This document shows positions 50,260 through 61,270 of a stretch of DNA of 64,000 nt, one piece after another (the stretch's first letter is position 1; each line of letters begins with the position of its first letter). This DNA is from Quillaja saponaria (taxonomy: Eukaryota; Streptophyta; Magnoliopsida; Fabales; Quillajaceae), in contig CM055612.1 of NCBI GenBank assembly GCA_029379385.1, positions 2,666,001 through 2,730,000 of the forward strand. Reading direction: 5' to 3'. The notes below the pieces were generated by a model, which saw only the letters and a program-made list of their open reading frames with translations, made no database searches and was not told the origin of the DNA. A program made the position numbers and the translations under genes.

Positions 50260-50980
50260 AGATCTGAACGGCAGATGAGGTAAGCTATTTCTGATAACTT
50301 CATTGTGTATTTAGGTGAAATTGATTATGATGTTGGTCATATTGCTGAACACACTACATATGAAGAATCTTTCTCCAGTTCACAGTCAGACAAGTGGATT
50401 GAAGCCATGAGAGAAAAGATACAATCTATGGTACATAATGGTGTATGGGAATTGGTTGCACTTCTAGAGGGTTGCAGACCCATTGGGTGCAAGAGGGTTT
50501 ACAAGACCAAGAAAGATTCAAAGGGAAAAATTGAGCGTTTTAAAGTAAGACTTGTAGATAAAGGTTTTTCTCAAAGAGAAGGTGTGGACTTTAGTGAGAC
50601 TTTCTCTTATGTCTCAACTAAAGACTCTTTTAGGGTCATCATGGCACTGGTAGCTCATTTTAATCTTGAGTTACATCATATGGATGTCAAGACAGCCTTC
50701 TTGAATGGAGATCTTGCTGAAGAGGTTTATATGGTTCAACCTAAAAGTTTCAAAGAAGATGGAGAGAATGAACTTGTTTATAGACTCACGAAATCTATCT
50801 ATGGTCTAAAACAAGCATCTCGATAGTGGTTCTTAAAGTTTGATGAGGTAATCACCTCTCTTGGTTTTGTTGAAAACAAGATTGATGAGTGCATATATCT
50901 CAAAGTCAGTGGGAGTAAATTTATCATACTGGTTTTATACGTTGATGATATTTTGCTTTCCAGTACGTGACATTGGTTTA
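50260..50980 (+). pseudogene. Copia reverse transcriptase region
   Basis: RVT_2 domain: DKWIEAMREKIQSM, VDFSETFSYVSTKDSFR, HHMDVKTAFLNGDL, SIYGLKQASR, and the catalytic YVDD at 50938-50949. A TAG follows KQASR at 50824-50826 and the frame is lost shortly after YVDD. The longest open stretch is 50305-50826. Confidence 0.92.
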
Positions 50981-51930
50981 TTACATGAGACAAAACTGAT
51001 GTTATCTAAGGCCTTTGACATGAAGGATCTTGGGAAGGCATCATTTGTTCTTAGCATTGAAATTCATCGGGACAGATCTCCTCATTTGTTGGGTCTTTCT
51101 CAGCGAGCATATATTGATCGTGTGCTCGATAGGTTTAGCATGCAGAAATGGCCTGGGGATGTACCATTTGTCAAGGGTGATAAACTCAGCTTGGATCAGT
51201 GTCTTGTTAATGATTTTCAGAGAGAGTTCATGAAGAATGTGCCTTATGCTAGCACAGTTGGACCCTTATTTTATGTTCAAGTTTGCACCAGACCTGACAT
51301 TTCTTTTGCAATGGGAGTTCTTGGTAGATATTAGTCAAACCTAGGTCCAGAACATTGGGTTGTTGCGAAGAAAGTTATGAGGTATTTTCAGAGGACTAAT
51401 GACTTTATGCTAGTGTATAGAACGGTTGATCACCTTGAGTTGATTGGTTGCTTTGATTCTGACTTTGCTAGTTGCAAGAATGATCTGAAGTCTACATCAT
51501 GATACATTTTCATGTTAGCTGGGGGAGCCGTATCTTGGAAACGTTCTAAACAAACAATCATTGATTCTTCCACTATGCAGGCCGAGTTCGTTGCTTGTTA
51601 TAGAGCATCAACACAGGGTATATGGTTGAAGAACATGATAACCTGTCTTGGTGTGGTTGATTCGATCTCTATACCTCTTAAAATTTAATGTGACAACAGT
51701 TCTGCTGTGTTATTTTCAAAAAATAACAAGAACTCTAGTGCATTGAAAGCTATAGATATTAAGTATCTGGCTACCAGGGATTTAGTGAAAAATGGAGACA
51801 TTGTGTTTGAATATATTGAAACAGAAAAAATGTTAACAGATCCTTTAACCAAATGACTTAGGATTGGGGTTTTCAAAAGTCATGTTGATAACATGAGTAT
51901 TGTGGAGTCCTTTGATGTTATTGGTTAGTG
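50981..51930 (+). pseudogene. Copia RNase H region
   Basis: Begins with the thumb region (KDLGKASFVLSIEI) and CTRPDISFAMGVLGRY. It continues with GCFDSDFASCKNDLKSTS, AVSWKRSKQTIIDSSTMQAE and KEDL-box-like residues to about 51930. At least four stops interrupt it, including TAG at about 51332 and TGA at about 51500. Confidence 0.88.
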
Positions 51931-52586
51931 GGAGTTTGCGTTGTTTTATTCAAACTAGCTAGCATTTTATATATGCTATTTTATGTTTATTTACATACTT
52001 GATGGATTGTATATTTTATTAATGAAAATAATAGTTATTTTCATTATGATATGATTAATATTGTATGTGCATATATGTTTATTTATGACATGTCATTACA
52101 TTAAAATCTTAAGACTTTGTGTTTGTCTTAAGTATGATGATTTTGTCAATTTGGAAGTATGTCTCAAATGACATTAATTGGATATCTCGATATGGTTGTT
52201 GAGACATACAAGCTTAAAATTAAGTTTAAGTGATTTCTAGTGCTTTAGAAAACATTCAGTTTTAATAAAATCACCTGGAGGATCGACAATGAAAATAGCA
52301 TATGTTGATCACATTTAGATGCTATTTTTCTTGCTACACTACCACATCTAGATCCATTGCAGATTAGGTTGTTGGCATTTGTAACCATGGATTGGTCTTG
52401 TATTGTTTAAGTGGCACAATGATTGCCATGATTCGGTGTTAATACCTTAATTGGGCTGGATTGTTTGAAGTACGTCTCAGGACCTAAATTTTTCTTTTAA
52501 AATTATGGCCACATAAAAGTTATACCTTGCTCGAGAGTCGTTTTCTAAAATATGATTTTCAAAATTTTTAAAACTACAATTAATGA

Positions 52587-52603
52587 TTGCCCAAGTGGGA
52601 GAA
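52587..52603 (+). promoter_or_regulatory. Copia polypurine tract
   Basis: GCCCAAGTGGGAGAA directly precedes the 3' LTR. This is the usual plant Copia form and the primer for plus-strand DNA synthesis. Confidence 0.85.
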
Positions 52604-53086
52604 TGTTAGAAATTCCATATGTGGGCTGCCATAAATAGTATGGTTTTGTTTTTAATAATAAAATGGGCTTAAGGTTTAGTACATTTGAGACATGCTGGTA
52701 AAAGCCCATATAATTTATGTGATCATGTGGGATAGGGCTTAAACACACTTCTTATCTGATTAGATATATTATCTGATTAGATGTGGATTGACAGTAAGTG
52801 TAGGTTGAATGACTTTATGAGTCTTTAATGGGAGGACTCTTAGAGTTTTATCTGACATGAAATAGCTAGGTCCCCCCTCCTCTCTATATATATGCATCTT
52901 GCCCCATTGAAAGTTGCCACTAGAAAATACAGAGAGTACGGAAAGGAAGACCTGGCTGTGTGAAGCAATTACTAAGGCGTGGTTGACTGAGATTCTAGAT
53001 ATCTGCTGCTATGGCTCAATCAGGTACGCAAACCTTATTATTATTGTGTTCTAAATTCATGTATGAGATCCTGTATATTTATAACA
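52604..53086 (+). repeat. Copia 3' LTR
   Basis: Same ends as the 5' LTR and one base longer. Differences from the 5' LTR are mostly transitions. Confidence 0.92.
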
Positions 53087-54216
53087 AAACATAATAGTTA
53101 AAAGATCTTTTTTAAGTGGAGGTATCCAACTTTGTTTATAAGGATCTTTCTAATCTATAATGACAAAACCTTGATGTCTAATTTTTGTTGTTAATTAAAT
53201 GCTTCTAACTTGTTTAAATGGTCTGAGTTGGTTTTTTGTAACTCTATAATTTTAAAACTTGCTAAATAATTAGTTTTCACAGTATTGTAATCGGAAAATA
53301 CTTGTGCTTTATTTATGTTTTGAATGTTTCGCCGTATTCTATAACTTTTTTTTTCTCATCCATGAAATACAACTGACATACAATAATTTGTAGAATGACG
53401 CAGAGAAGATGTGCAATGTGTTTAGGGCTACTTCAGTAAATCAGAACTGTATGCCAAGTTTTCTAAGATGTGGCTTTTGTGGAGAGCCCACAAATTCTTT
53501 TAGGAAACTTTCTGATGAGGATACTGTTAATGGCAGATCTAGCTACGATGATTTGCATTTATCTTCAAGAAAAAAGTTCACAGTTTTTCTGGCATGGATC
53601 ATTTACGTAGTCATGATATGTTATGTAGCATTACATTGGCCTTTCTTTTTCCTTTATCTTATCAAGCCATTTATTACCACTCAAATACATTATGAACTCA
53701 AAAGCAACTAATGTTAATCAGTTTATGTAAAATTGAAAACATAAAGCAAGGAGTTTCTTTTGTTTCCTTTGAATGTTTTATATTTTGTGAAATAGTAAAA
53801 TTTGGAAATCATGTACTTTAAACAACTCCGGATGAAGTCAACATTGTTCAACTGAATTGGTTGTCTGATGATGTTCTTTATGTAGCAGAATAATATTTGT
53901 ATAGAACTTAAACAAAATGGCAGAGCTGAATATTTTAGTTATCTTAAATGCCAATGGCAATAATTTGGTCAAAAATAAGGGGTTGATGGTTGTGGGATAG
54001 CTTTCTGAATTTTCTTAAGGATTACTACATTCTTGGGTAGCCTGAGCATGTTCCATGCATGCATGCATTTCCCTTTACAGATATAAGAAGTGGTTTGATG
54101 GAGGACAAACTGATTAATTAATCGAAAGGGACAAATCGAAAGAACAATCGAAGGCAAAAATATATTAATTCATCATAGCTTTTTAACAATGTAGCACTAG
54201 TGGTCATTATATTAAC

Positions 54217-54337
54217 TCACGTTCTTCCCCTATTTTGTCAATTGGGCTCATAATCTTGGTAAGATAAAATTTGAACTTCAACTTTATGAATTATGAACAC
54301 TATCTATTATTTACAGAGCTCATATTTGTTTGTTTTA
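54217..54337 (+). repeat. Copied fragment of the CGR2/3 exon 1-intron 1 junction
   Basis: 121 bp match 20740-20860 almost base for base, including TTTTGTCAATTGGGCTCATA, the splice donor CTTG/GTAAGA (here GTAAGAT) and CTATTATTTACAGAGCTCAT. The piece lies in the same orientation as its source, 33.5 kb away, and abuts the outer end of arm B. The intron part is retained, so it moved as DNA and not through a spliced RNA. Confidence 0.93.
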
Positions 54338-55367
54338 AACTAGTCATCAGTGTGGGGGAGGAAATGGATCTTGAGTTATTTCCTGGCCAGGCTTCCTAGC
54401 TACCCTGTTCTTTAGTAATTACTACCTTGTTCTTTAGTACTATCGGCCTATACTATACTATCCATTGTTACATTATGTTTAGAACCATTTAAAAAATAAA
54501 ATTCATTTCGATTCAAATGAATTTTACAATTCAGTTTATTTCAAATAAATTATCTTGTTTGGAATAGAAAATTATAATTATAGAATTCAGTTCATTTAAA
54601 ATAATGATAAAAAAATCATTTTAGTTATAAAGGTTAAAAAGGTTAGAGTTAAGAAGGATAAAAAATAATTTTAGTTGTAAACTCCTTATATTAATCCCAG
54701 ATGAAATCTAACCTATTTTGCTTAGAATTCAAAATAGAAGAGTTTGTAGATTTCAAATCAATATAAATTCATTCATTCCAAACATAAAAAAAACGTAAAA
54801 TTTATTCTAAATCAACTTAATTCCACAATTTCTTTTGTTTGAAATGCACTGTTAGTGTTTCAATCTTCAAAATCTCTCATCACTCTTTTTCAATGTGAGT
54901 TATGGCTAAAACTAGAAATCTAGAGATGTAAAGTGGAAGCTCAAAACAGTTTAAATATATTATGATCTTGTCCAGGACTAATCGTCTAATAAGGGTATCC
55001 ACGACTAGAAGGAAAAAAAAAAATATATATCAAAGAGGCTGCTAGCTGAAAAATATATCGTAGGAAAACAATGTAATGATCTGACTAGAAATCTACAGAT
55101 GCAAAGTGGAAGCTCAAAACAATTTAAATATATTATGGTGTCTGAAAATGACAAGCCCCATGACAAACCAAAAAAGATAAACCATCATCCTTAACCAAAT
55201 GTCAAATTGAACTAAATCTCCACTGTCGCATGAACCATATTTAACATCTTATAGCAGTTCACAAACTAAGTCATGTTTTAGTTAACATGATAAAAGAAGA
55301 AAACAGAAAAGGGGAGAGTGAGTGAATGCCCAATCACCATTCTTTCCTTCAAAGGAAAAAGAATCTT
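54338..55367. other. Intergenic DNA with a short direct repeat
   Basis: No gene. A segment of about 55 bp with AAGTGGAAGCTCAAAACA and TTTAAATATATTATG occurs twice, at about 54909-54963 and 55083-55138. The last part should hold the 3' UTR of the coiled-coil gene. Confidence 0.6.
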
Positions 55368-56245
55368 CTAAATCTTCATGCTTGAAAAGAATCTTCCAAT
55401 TCTTCGGGCATACTTAGTTATGGAAGAAGCTGAACTTGAGTTGGTAACCCTGTTCTTTGGATCCCTGATTGAAGATTTGGAAGAAAGGTTTTCAGTACAC
55501 AATTTTTTTAAAAAAAACAGTATGTAGCAAACACCAACGCAAGATCAGTAACAATTTGAACGGAAGCCTAACATTTACAAATGTTGTTGAGTGCACATAA
55601 TATTAAAAATGAAACATCAAAACAAACAAAATGGAAATCTGACCTTTGCAATTTCCCTTTAAGTTTCTTGTATTTGCTTATAGCAACTTGAAGATCATGT
55701 TCCAATGTTTCTATCTCGGCCCGTAGAAGATTCAATTTTCTTGGCAGTTCCAATGTTTTTATCTGAGCCTGGAGAAGATTCATTGTTCTTGCCATATCCA
55801 TTATTGTTCTGTACTTTTCTGATTTTAATTCTTCTTGCTCTTTCGTTGAATATTTGCAAAACATGGTTTTTGGGTCAGAGAACACATTCTCATAATCAGG
55901 AACAGGCATTAGAGAATAACCACTTTCAAATCTTTCCTCTGATGGATCCTTTTGAAGTTGGAAAGGAATCTTGTCAATGCAATCAGTATTTGCATCATCA
56001 TCATTTCCACGTTTGAAAGTCGAGCTTGATTGAAGTTTTTCAAGTTTAGCAAGCTGTTTTCGTTTTCGTTTTAGCCTTCGCTGCGTCGTATCGATTAGAA
56101 AATATAGTTTATTTATTTTGATTAGCATAGCGTTGCTAATATTATCTGGCTTAGGTGGCAAAAGTAGTTCCAATTTCTTAGACATTGCCACTGAATTTGC
56201 ACGTAGCTCACGCAGCTTAGACATTTCTTCTTTTGAAAAAGCCAT
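55368..56245 (-). CDS. Coiled-coil protein of unknown function, intact
   Basis: Two coding exons, 56245-55644 and 55464-55368, join in phase (CAAAG/GTCAG donor, ATCAG/G acceptor) to give 232 residues. It begins MAFSKEEMSKLRELRANSVA. A leucine-rich N-terminal helix, a very basic stretch (RRLKRKRKQLAKLEKL), an acidic/polar middle and a long C-terminal heptad-type coiled coil (MNLLQAQIKTLELPRKLNLL onward) follow. It ends in a short basic tail, TKYARRIGRFFSSMKI. The basic part could be a nuclear signal or nucleic-acid contact; that is inference. I do not recognise the family. A 5'-UTR intron is likely (donor at 56911, acceptor CAAGCAG just before the ATG at 56249). The ATG at 56245 is chosen because an acceptor lies six bases upstream. 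A damaged paralogous piece lies at 25199-25339. Confidence 0.75.
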
Positions 56246-56248
56246 AAG

Positions 56249-56911
56249 CTGCTTGAGAAAAGACACAAAATACCATCATAAACATTCTACAATACAACCT
56301 GGAGCTGAGCCAACATAATTCACATACTAAAGCACATACAAGTGATAATGAAGAGAAAAATAGACGCGGATATATGTAATTGAAAGAAATCGACATGGTG
56401 TTCTAAATTATGATAAAACATCATGTTTCAAAGTATGCCACTACACTAAGTGAGAAGCCAAGTGCCATTTGATTGTGTGGGAAAAAAAATAGAGATGGTG
56501 GTAGATGATATATGTTAGATTAAGGTAAAAAATTAACCATGTATATCTTGATAAATCATCTAATGTGAACAAATATATAAAATAAATGATTAAGAGACGA
56601 AGACTAAGATGACGAAAAATACCGAAATTGAGGTTGAGATAGGTTTAGTATTATACCTTCATGAATGTCCTAAAATTATTATTTTCTTCATCGCAATAGA
56701 AAATTATCAAAGTATAAAAGAGGATTAAAGATGAGATTTTGTATATATAATCAAAATCAAATCTTTATTTTTTCTTATAAATACGAGAAAAAAAAAAAGA
56801 TACACATTTGTATCAGATTTCAAATAGGGCGCATAATCTATTAGGAAGAAGCAAAATCATGGACAATAATCAGCAAAACAGTAGTAATTGAGAATGTAGA
56901 ATATGCCGTAC
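56249..56911 (-). other. Probable 5'-UTR intron of the coiled-coil gene
   Basis: Minus-strand donor CCAG/GTACGG at 56911 and acceptor AAGCAG/CTT at 56249 would join a leader of about 45 bp to the start codon. The sequence between is AT-rich and non-coding. Confidence 0.5.
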
Positions 56912-56986
56912 CTGGTTAGATGTTCTTAATCAAACCCAACAATCGGATGTCGCAGAGACGTCTCTTGGATTGAGGTCGTGAGGCAG

Positions 56987-56994
56987 TATTTATA
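56987..56994 (-). promoter_or_regulatory. TATA box of the coiled-coil gene
   Basis: TATAAATA on the minus strand, about 75 bp before the predicted 5'-UTR donor. The expected transcription start lies near 56957 in a C/A-rich context. Strength is inferred from consensus match only. Confidence 0.55.
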
Positions 56995-57000
56995 TTCATG

Positions 57001-59250
57001 GGTGGGTCATGAGATTTGACTGCTAGGGTTTGTGAGTTTTAAAATAAAGAATTTGTTATTGAAATATAAAAACAAGATGGACACCTGTGAACTAGAGCCC
57101 AGCATTGATATGTAATGTCAGTTTGGGCTTATTATTCTTGTGATGTTAGAACTGAGAAGATAGTTAGTGAATGGGCCATTTTATAGACCCACAAGACATT
57201 CATATTCTGTATCAATTTTACAAGTTGAAACTTAAAACTATTTCAAACTCTGTCTCACTTTGGTCTTTCTCGTCGTCTTAGTCGTTCTCTCTATCTTAGT
57301 CTTCATCCGTTTTCTTTTCTTTATCACTAGTATGTGAAATATGTTGGCTTATCATACCAGAATGTAGAATGTTTAGATGGTATTTTGGCTTTTTCAAACT
57401 AGCTTATGGATTTTCAAAACCGAAGAAATTTCTAAGCTTAATAGTGCACCCATAACATCTATCCCCATCCCCATTTGCACTTGTTTTCGTAATATCATTT
57501 CATTTAGTATTGGGCTAATAGTATAGTGTTATTCTTTTAACATTCCATGTTTTATCAGAATTCAAAACATTTAGTAATGGTGATTTAGTTCAATTTGACA
57601 TTTGGTTATGGATAATAGTTTATATTATAGTCATGGACAATTTTAAAAGCTCTATGGGTTAGTTGTTCCTACTGGTCTTAATTTTAATCTGTCCTTGGTA
57701 ATTATTTAATTCATTATAAATGTAAAAAGTTTCATATAATATGTGAGTAAATAAGTGATCAGTACATGTCCCAGTTAAATAAAAAGACTAGTGAGAGATA
57801 AATAAAAGTAAAAAAGAAAAATAATTAGCAATTGCATAAGTTGCTGGATAATGGCTTTTGAATTTAGGCCTTAAAGCTGCAAAATCTTTCTTATTCACAA
57901 TAACAAGAAGAAAATCAATAAATGGTCTTTAAATTACAATGAAGACACCTCCTCGTACACAAATTAACTTGTCTGTTATGTAATAAGTACAAGCTGATGA
58001 GAAGTTGCTGCGGCCCGTAAACTTTTTTTAATACTAAAGTCCTAATCCAGCCCGAGTCTTTGGGCCTCAACATCTTAAGGGTCGGCCTTTTCTGTTTGTC
58101 CTCTCCATTTGGTGGCTATTGCAAGTCTAACAAAACCCATCATACCCTGAAAATATTAAAAAAATTGGTGTGTGCACGTCTGAAATAGAAATTAAAAATT
58201 CTTTAGGTAAGAAAATAGAAATTAAATTGGCGTTTGATTATCTTAACAATAGATTTAAAAATTTATTTTTAGGTAATTATCTAAACATTTATTGTCCTAT
58301 ATGATTGCCAATGAGAGAAAGAAATTGAAAAACACAAACTTAACAATTATTGAGAATTGAGAATACGAATTATTTGATAATAAGTGGAATTTGAATGTTT
58401 AGTAGAAATACAAAATCTAATGTGTGACTTGTGAGAAAATAAAATATGCTCAATTACTATATCTATAGTTCATATAATATAATATAATTGATATTTTAGA
58501 ATTAAAAGAATATAATATTAACAAATCATCAATATACCTAAGGGTAGATGCAGGTGAGAGATAGTACCCGTTGGATTTTAAAAATATACAATAAGTATAT
58601 GAAGAATATAAAATTGACCCCTCTAGTTTATATGAAAAAAATATTTATGCCCCTACTATATTATTTGAAAAATCATTTTGTCCCCGTTGATTTTTATGAA
58701 AAACATTTAAGCTCTTTGATATTTTCAAATTTCATCAATTAATATTAATTTATTAGTATCCAAATAACTCACTCTCAAATAAAAGTCAATAACATAAAAT
58801 AAAGATTAGGGTAATTGTATAGTTTTAGAATTAAAAGAATATGAGTATTGTGTTCCTTGAGTTATTTTCCTTAAAAAAATTTTTGTAAAATTAAAATAAC
58901 ATTATTAGAAATTTCTCTTTGTCAGATGATAAATGTGTAGCAAGAAATGAAAAATTTTGAATTTCAATAAAAACTTATATTATAAAACATAATTTAGTTT
59001 TATTAACAATTGTAATATACATTAAGCCTAAAGTATCAGTGGGAAAAAATTTTCACATTATTATATTCCCATTGACTAAATTTTATGGATCGGCTACGGA
59101 ATATATCTATCTAATATTTTGGCACATAATCTTGCCTCAACATCTATTAATTTTATTTCATCTGTCTTATTATTTTGATACATCACTCACTAATTCTCTC
59201 ATATCTCTCCTAACTTAATTATGTAAAATATAAATGATTTTCTAACGAGT
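57001..59250. other. AT-rich intergenic DNA
   Basis: Upstream flank of the coiled-coil gene and AT-rich spacer. No coding exon, RNA gene or transposon end was recognised. The open frame at 58548-58742 has no support. Confidence 0.5.
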
Positions 59251-59258
59251 GCCCTAAG

Positions 59259-60163
59259 TAGGGTTGGAATTAAAATCACACAATTTGATATTTGAATTTG
59301 AATTCGATTTAATTATTCGAATTTGAAGTCGATTCGAATATGAATTCAAATCAAATAAAAATACTTTTTAGAGTTTGAATTTAAATTCAAATTAAAATGA
59401 TATAGTATTCGGTTTGATATTCAATCAAATTATGTGATTAAGTATTCGATTAACTATTTCATTAAGTATTTGATTAAGTAATTTATATTTAATAAAAAAA
59501 ATTACATATAATTATAAATTTTATGTATTTATTTGTATTTATTTAAAATTTTAAAAATATATTACCTTTATCATTTTTACTTTGGATTTGAATCCTCTAA
59601 ATTTTTTTAGGAATTATACCAGATAGAGTTCTCTTACTTTTTGTTAACAATAACTCTTTTAAAATATAATTTAATAAAATTATAAACCAAAATAGAATTA
59701 AAATTAGAGTTAGAGGTAGGATTAGGATTATATATCTTGTACAATAGTGGTTAGCCTTGTTTAATGCCATAGTATGATATTGTTTTGTGTCTTGGAGTAC
59801 TTGTATTTTTTTTTTCCTTTTTGTCTATTTAAGTTGTACAATAACAATGATATAATTGTTGTTTTTTATAATGATTATGTAATTTGTATATTCACACCTG
59901 GATTTTAAATTACTTAGTTTTATTTTATATATTTATATTTTTAAATTTTAAACATAACATTTTTAAATAAATATTATTTTATGCAATGGAAATTCAAATA
60001 TTCGAATTTGAATCAAATATTTGAATATTCGTCAAATTCAAATTCAAATATCATTTTAAATTTGAAGATGTATTCAAATTTGAATTTGAGTTCTATGGTT
60101 GAATTCAAATACAAATACAACTAATAGAGGATTCGAAACTATTAGATTCAAATTCCAACCCCA
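59259..60163. mobile_element. hAT-type MITE with inverted ends and 8-bp target duplication
   Basis: The left end reads TAGGGTTGGAATT; the right end, read inward, TGGGGTTGGAATT. Flanking 8-mers GCCCTAAG (59251-59258) and GTCCTAAG (60164-60171) differ by one base and fit a hAT target duplication. Both subterminal zones are packed with GAATTTGAATTCG-like words, as in the plant hAT MITEs that start TAGGGGTGG. The 905-bp element has no coding capacity. Confidence 0.8.
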
Positions 60164-60764
60164 GTCCTAAGGGTATTTTTTATGTTTATATAAATAGATA
60201 GTTTGTAGCATTTATTACGATAATTGATTACAATTTTAATGATATTTAATACATAAATTTTTACTTTTAGAAAGTTTGATTTTCTTAACAATATATTTAG
60301 AAAATTTTAATTTAGGTAATTATCTAAACATTTATTGTCCTACTACTTTTGTGGCACACAAGTTCCGCTTGAGTTGTGTTGATGATATATAAATATATGA
60401 TCATTAATATTTGATGTGCATATTAAAAAATTAAAGTTAACAGAAAATAATCTTTCAAGATAGTTACATTAAACAATTAGATCAATTCAATAAAAATTTT
60501 AAGTCATAATATAAATATATTTTTTAATATTTTAAAGCTATAAAAAGAATAAACACAATAATATTATAATCATAAAAACTAAAATCTTGATATATATTTT
60601 TTAATTTTTAATCTTTTAATTACTTGCAACTTATTAATAAAAAAATGGAGTTTACAAAATTATTATTATTTTGATAAATTTAGTCTTAAATACTATTGAT
60701 ATATAATTATTAACAAATTAAGATTTATTAATATGAAAGAATTTGGACAAAAAAAGTAACCATT

Positions 60765-61270
60765 ATAATGGTATCCTAACCTAAATTACAGTGTACTAAC
60801 ACTAATTACAATATCCTAACTTAACTACGGTACTCTAACTCTAAGTACGGTACCTTAACCCAAACCATAATTACTATACCCTAACCTTAATTACAATATT
60901 TTAACCCTAATTATGATGCCATAACCTTAATTGTTGTACCCTAACCTCAACCCTAATTGTAGTACCTTAATCCTAATCATAATTACGGTATTTTAATTAT
61001 AATTATGATACCCTAACTTTAGTTACGGTACCCTTACCTTAATTATAGTAACCAAACTATAATACTCTAACCCTAATTATGAAACCTAACTTTAACCTTA
61101 ATTACGGTACCTTAATCTTAATCATAATTACGGTATCCTAACTCTAGTTACGATATTCTAACACTAATCTTAATTACGGTACCAAAACATTAGTTACGGT
61201 ACCTTAATCCTAACTCTAGTTATGGTACATTAACTCTAATTTTAGTTACGGTATCATAATCCTAATTATT
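60765..61270. repeat. Degenerate minisatellite with a CCCTAA-like core
   Basis: About 500 bp of imperfect repeats around the consensus TACGGTACCCTAACCCTAAT, with units of about 18-25 bp. The words GGTACC, CCTAA and TTACGG recur throughout. The CCCTAA core resembles plant telomere DNA (CCCTAAA), but the GGTACC part does not. Confidence 0.85.

Larger units (their letters stand above)
45820..53086 (+). mobile_element. Ty1/Copia LTR retrotransposon, full-length but defective (7267 bp)
   Basis: Two LTRs of about 482 bp, both starting TGTTAGAAAT and ending TTATAACA; a methionyl-tRNA-type primer binding site; a polypurine tract; and coding remains in the Copia order gag, protease, integrase, reverse transcriptase, RNase H. 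The target copies GAACG and AAACA each differ by one base from the empty site GAACA kept in arm A. By eye the LTRs differ at roughly 5-6 percent of positions, so the insertion is older than the hAT in arm A. Confidence 0.95.
44300..53900 (+). pseudogene. RXW8: RXW8-type channel gene fragment (exons 2-5), split by a Copia element
   Basis: Plus-strand copy of the inner exons of the RXW8 pseudogene: about 44307-44453 (LVLPVNYYG, TIKNVKEGSEW), about 44915-44979 (CLALYIITCSSCLLLY), about 45098-45306 (MRLPHIIGSPTSPSHFAILV and YLSHQMVYKSGTV) and about 53395-53590 (EKMCNVFRATSVNQNCMPSF), with a detached piece near 53850. It has no exon 1 and no C-terminal exons. One base is lost after NYYG. The donor after LLLYF reads TTTGTAAG, one G short of arm A's ancestral pattern. 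Exon 4 is better preserved than in arm A. A retrotransposon at 45820-53086 separates exons 4 and 5. It cannot produce a channel. Confidence 0.9.
43906..54209. repeat. Inverted duplication, arm B
   Basis: Complementary copy of arm A. Removing the Copia element and one target copy leaves about 3.0 kb, in good agreement with arm A. It includes RXW8 exons 2-5 in plus orientation, introns and the repeat-like tail. Arm B ends within about 8 bp of a fragment copied from the CGR2/3 gene. Confidence 0.9.

Noticed and set aside
45820..53086. Possible endogenous virus
   Set aside because: Domain order (integrase before reverse transcriptase), LTR ends, primer site and lack of envelope or movement genes place it in Ty1/Copia retrotransposons, not in a virus family.
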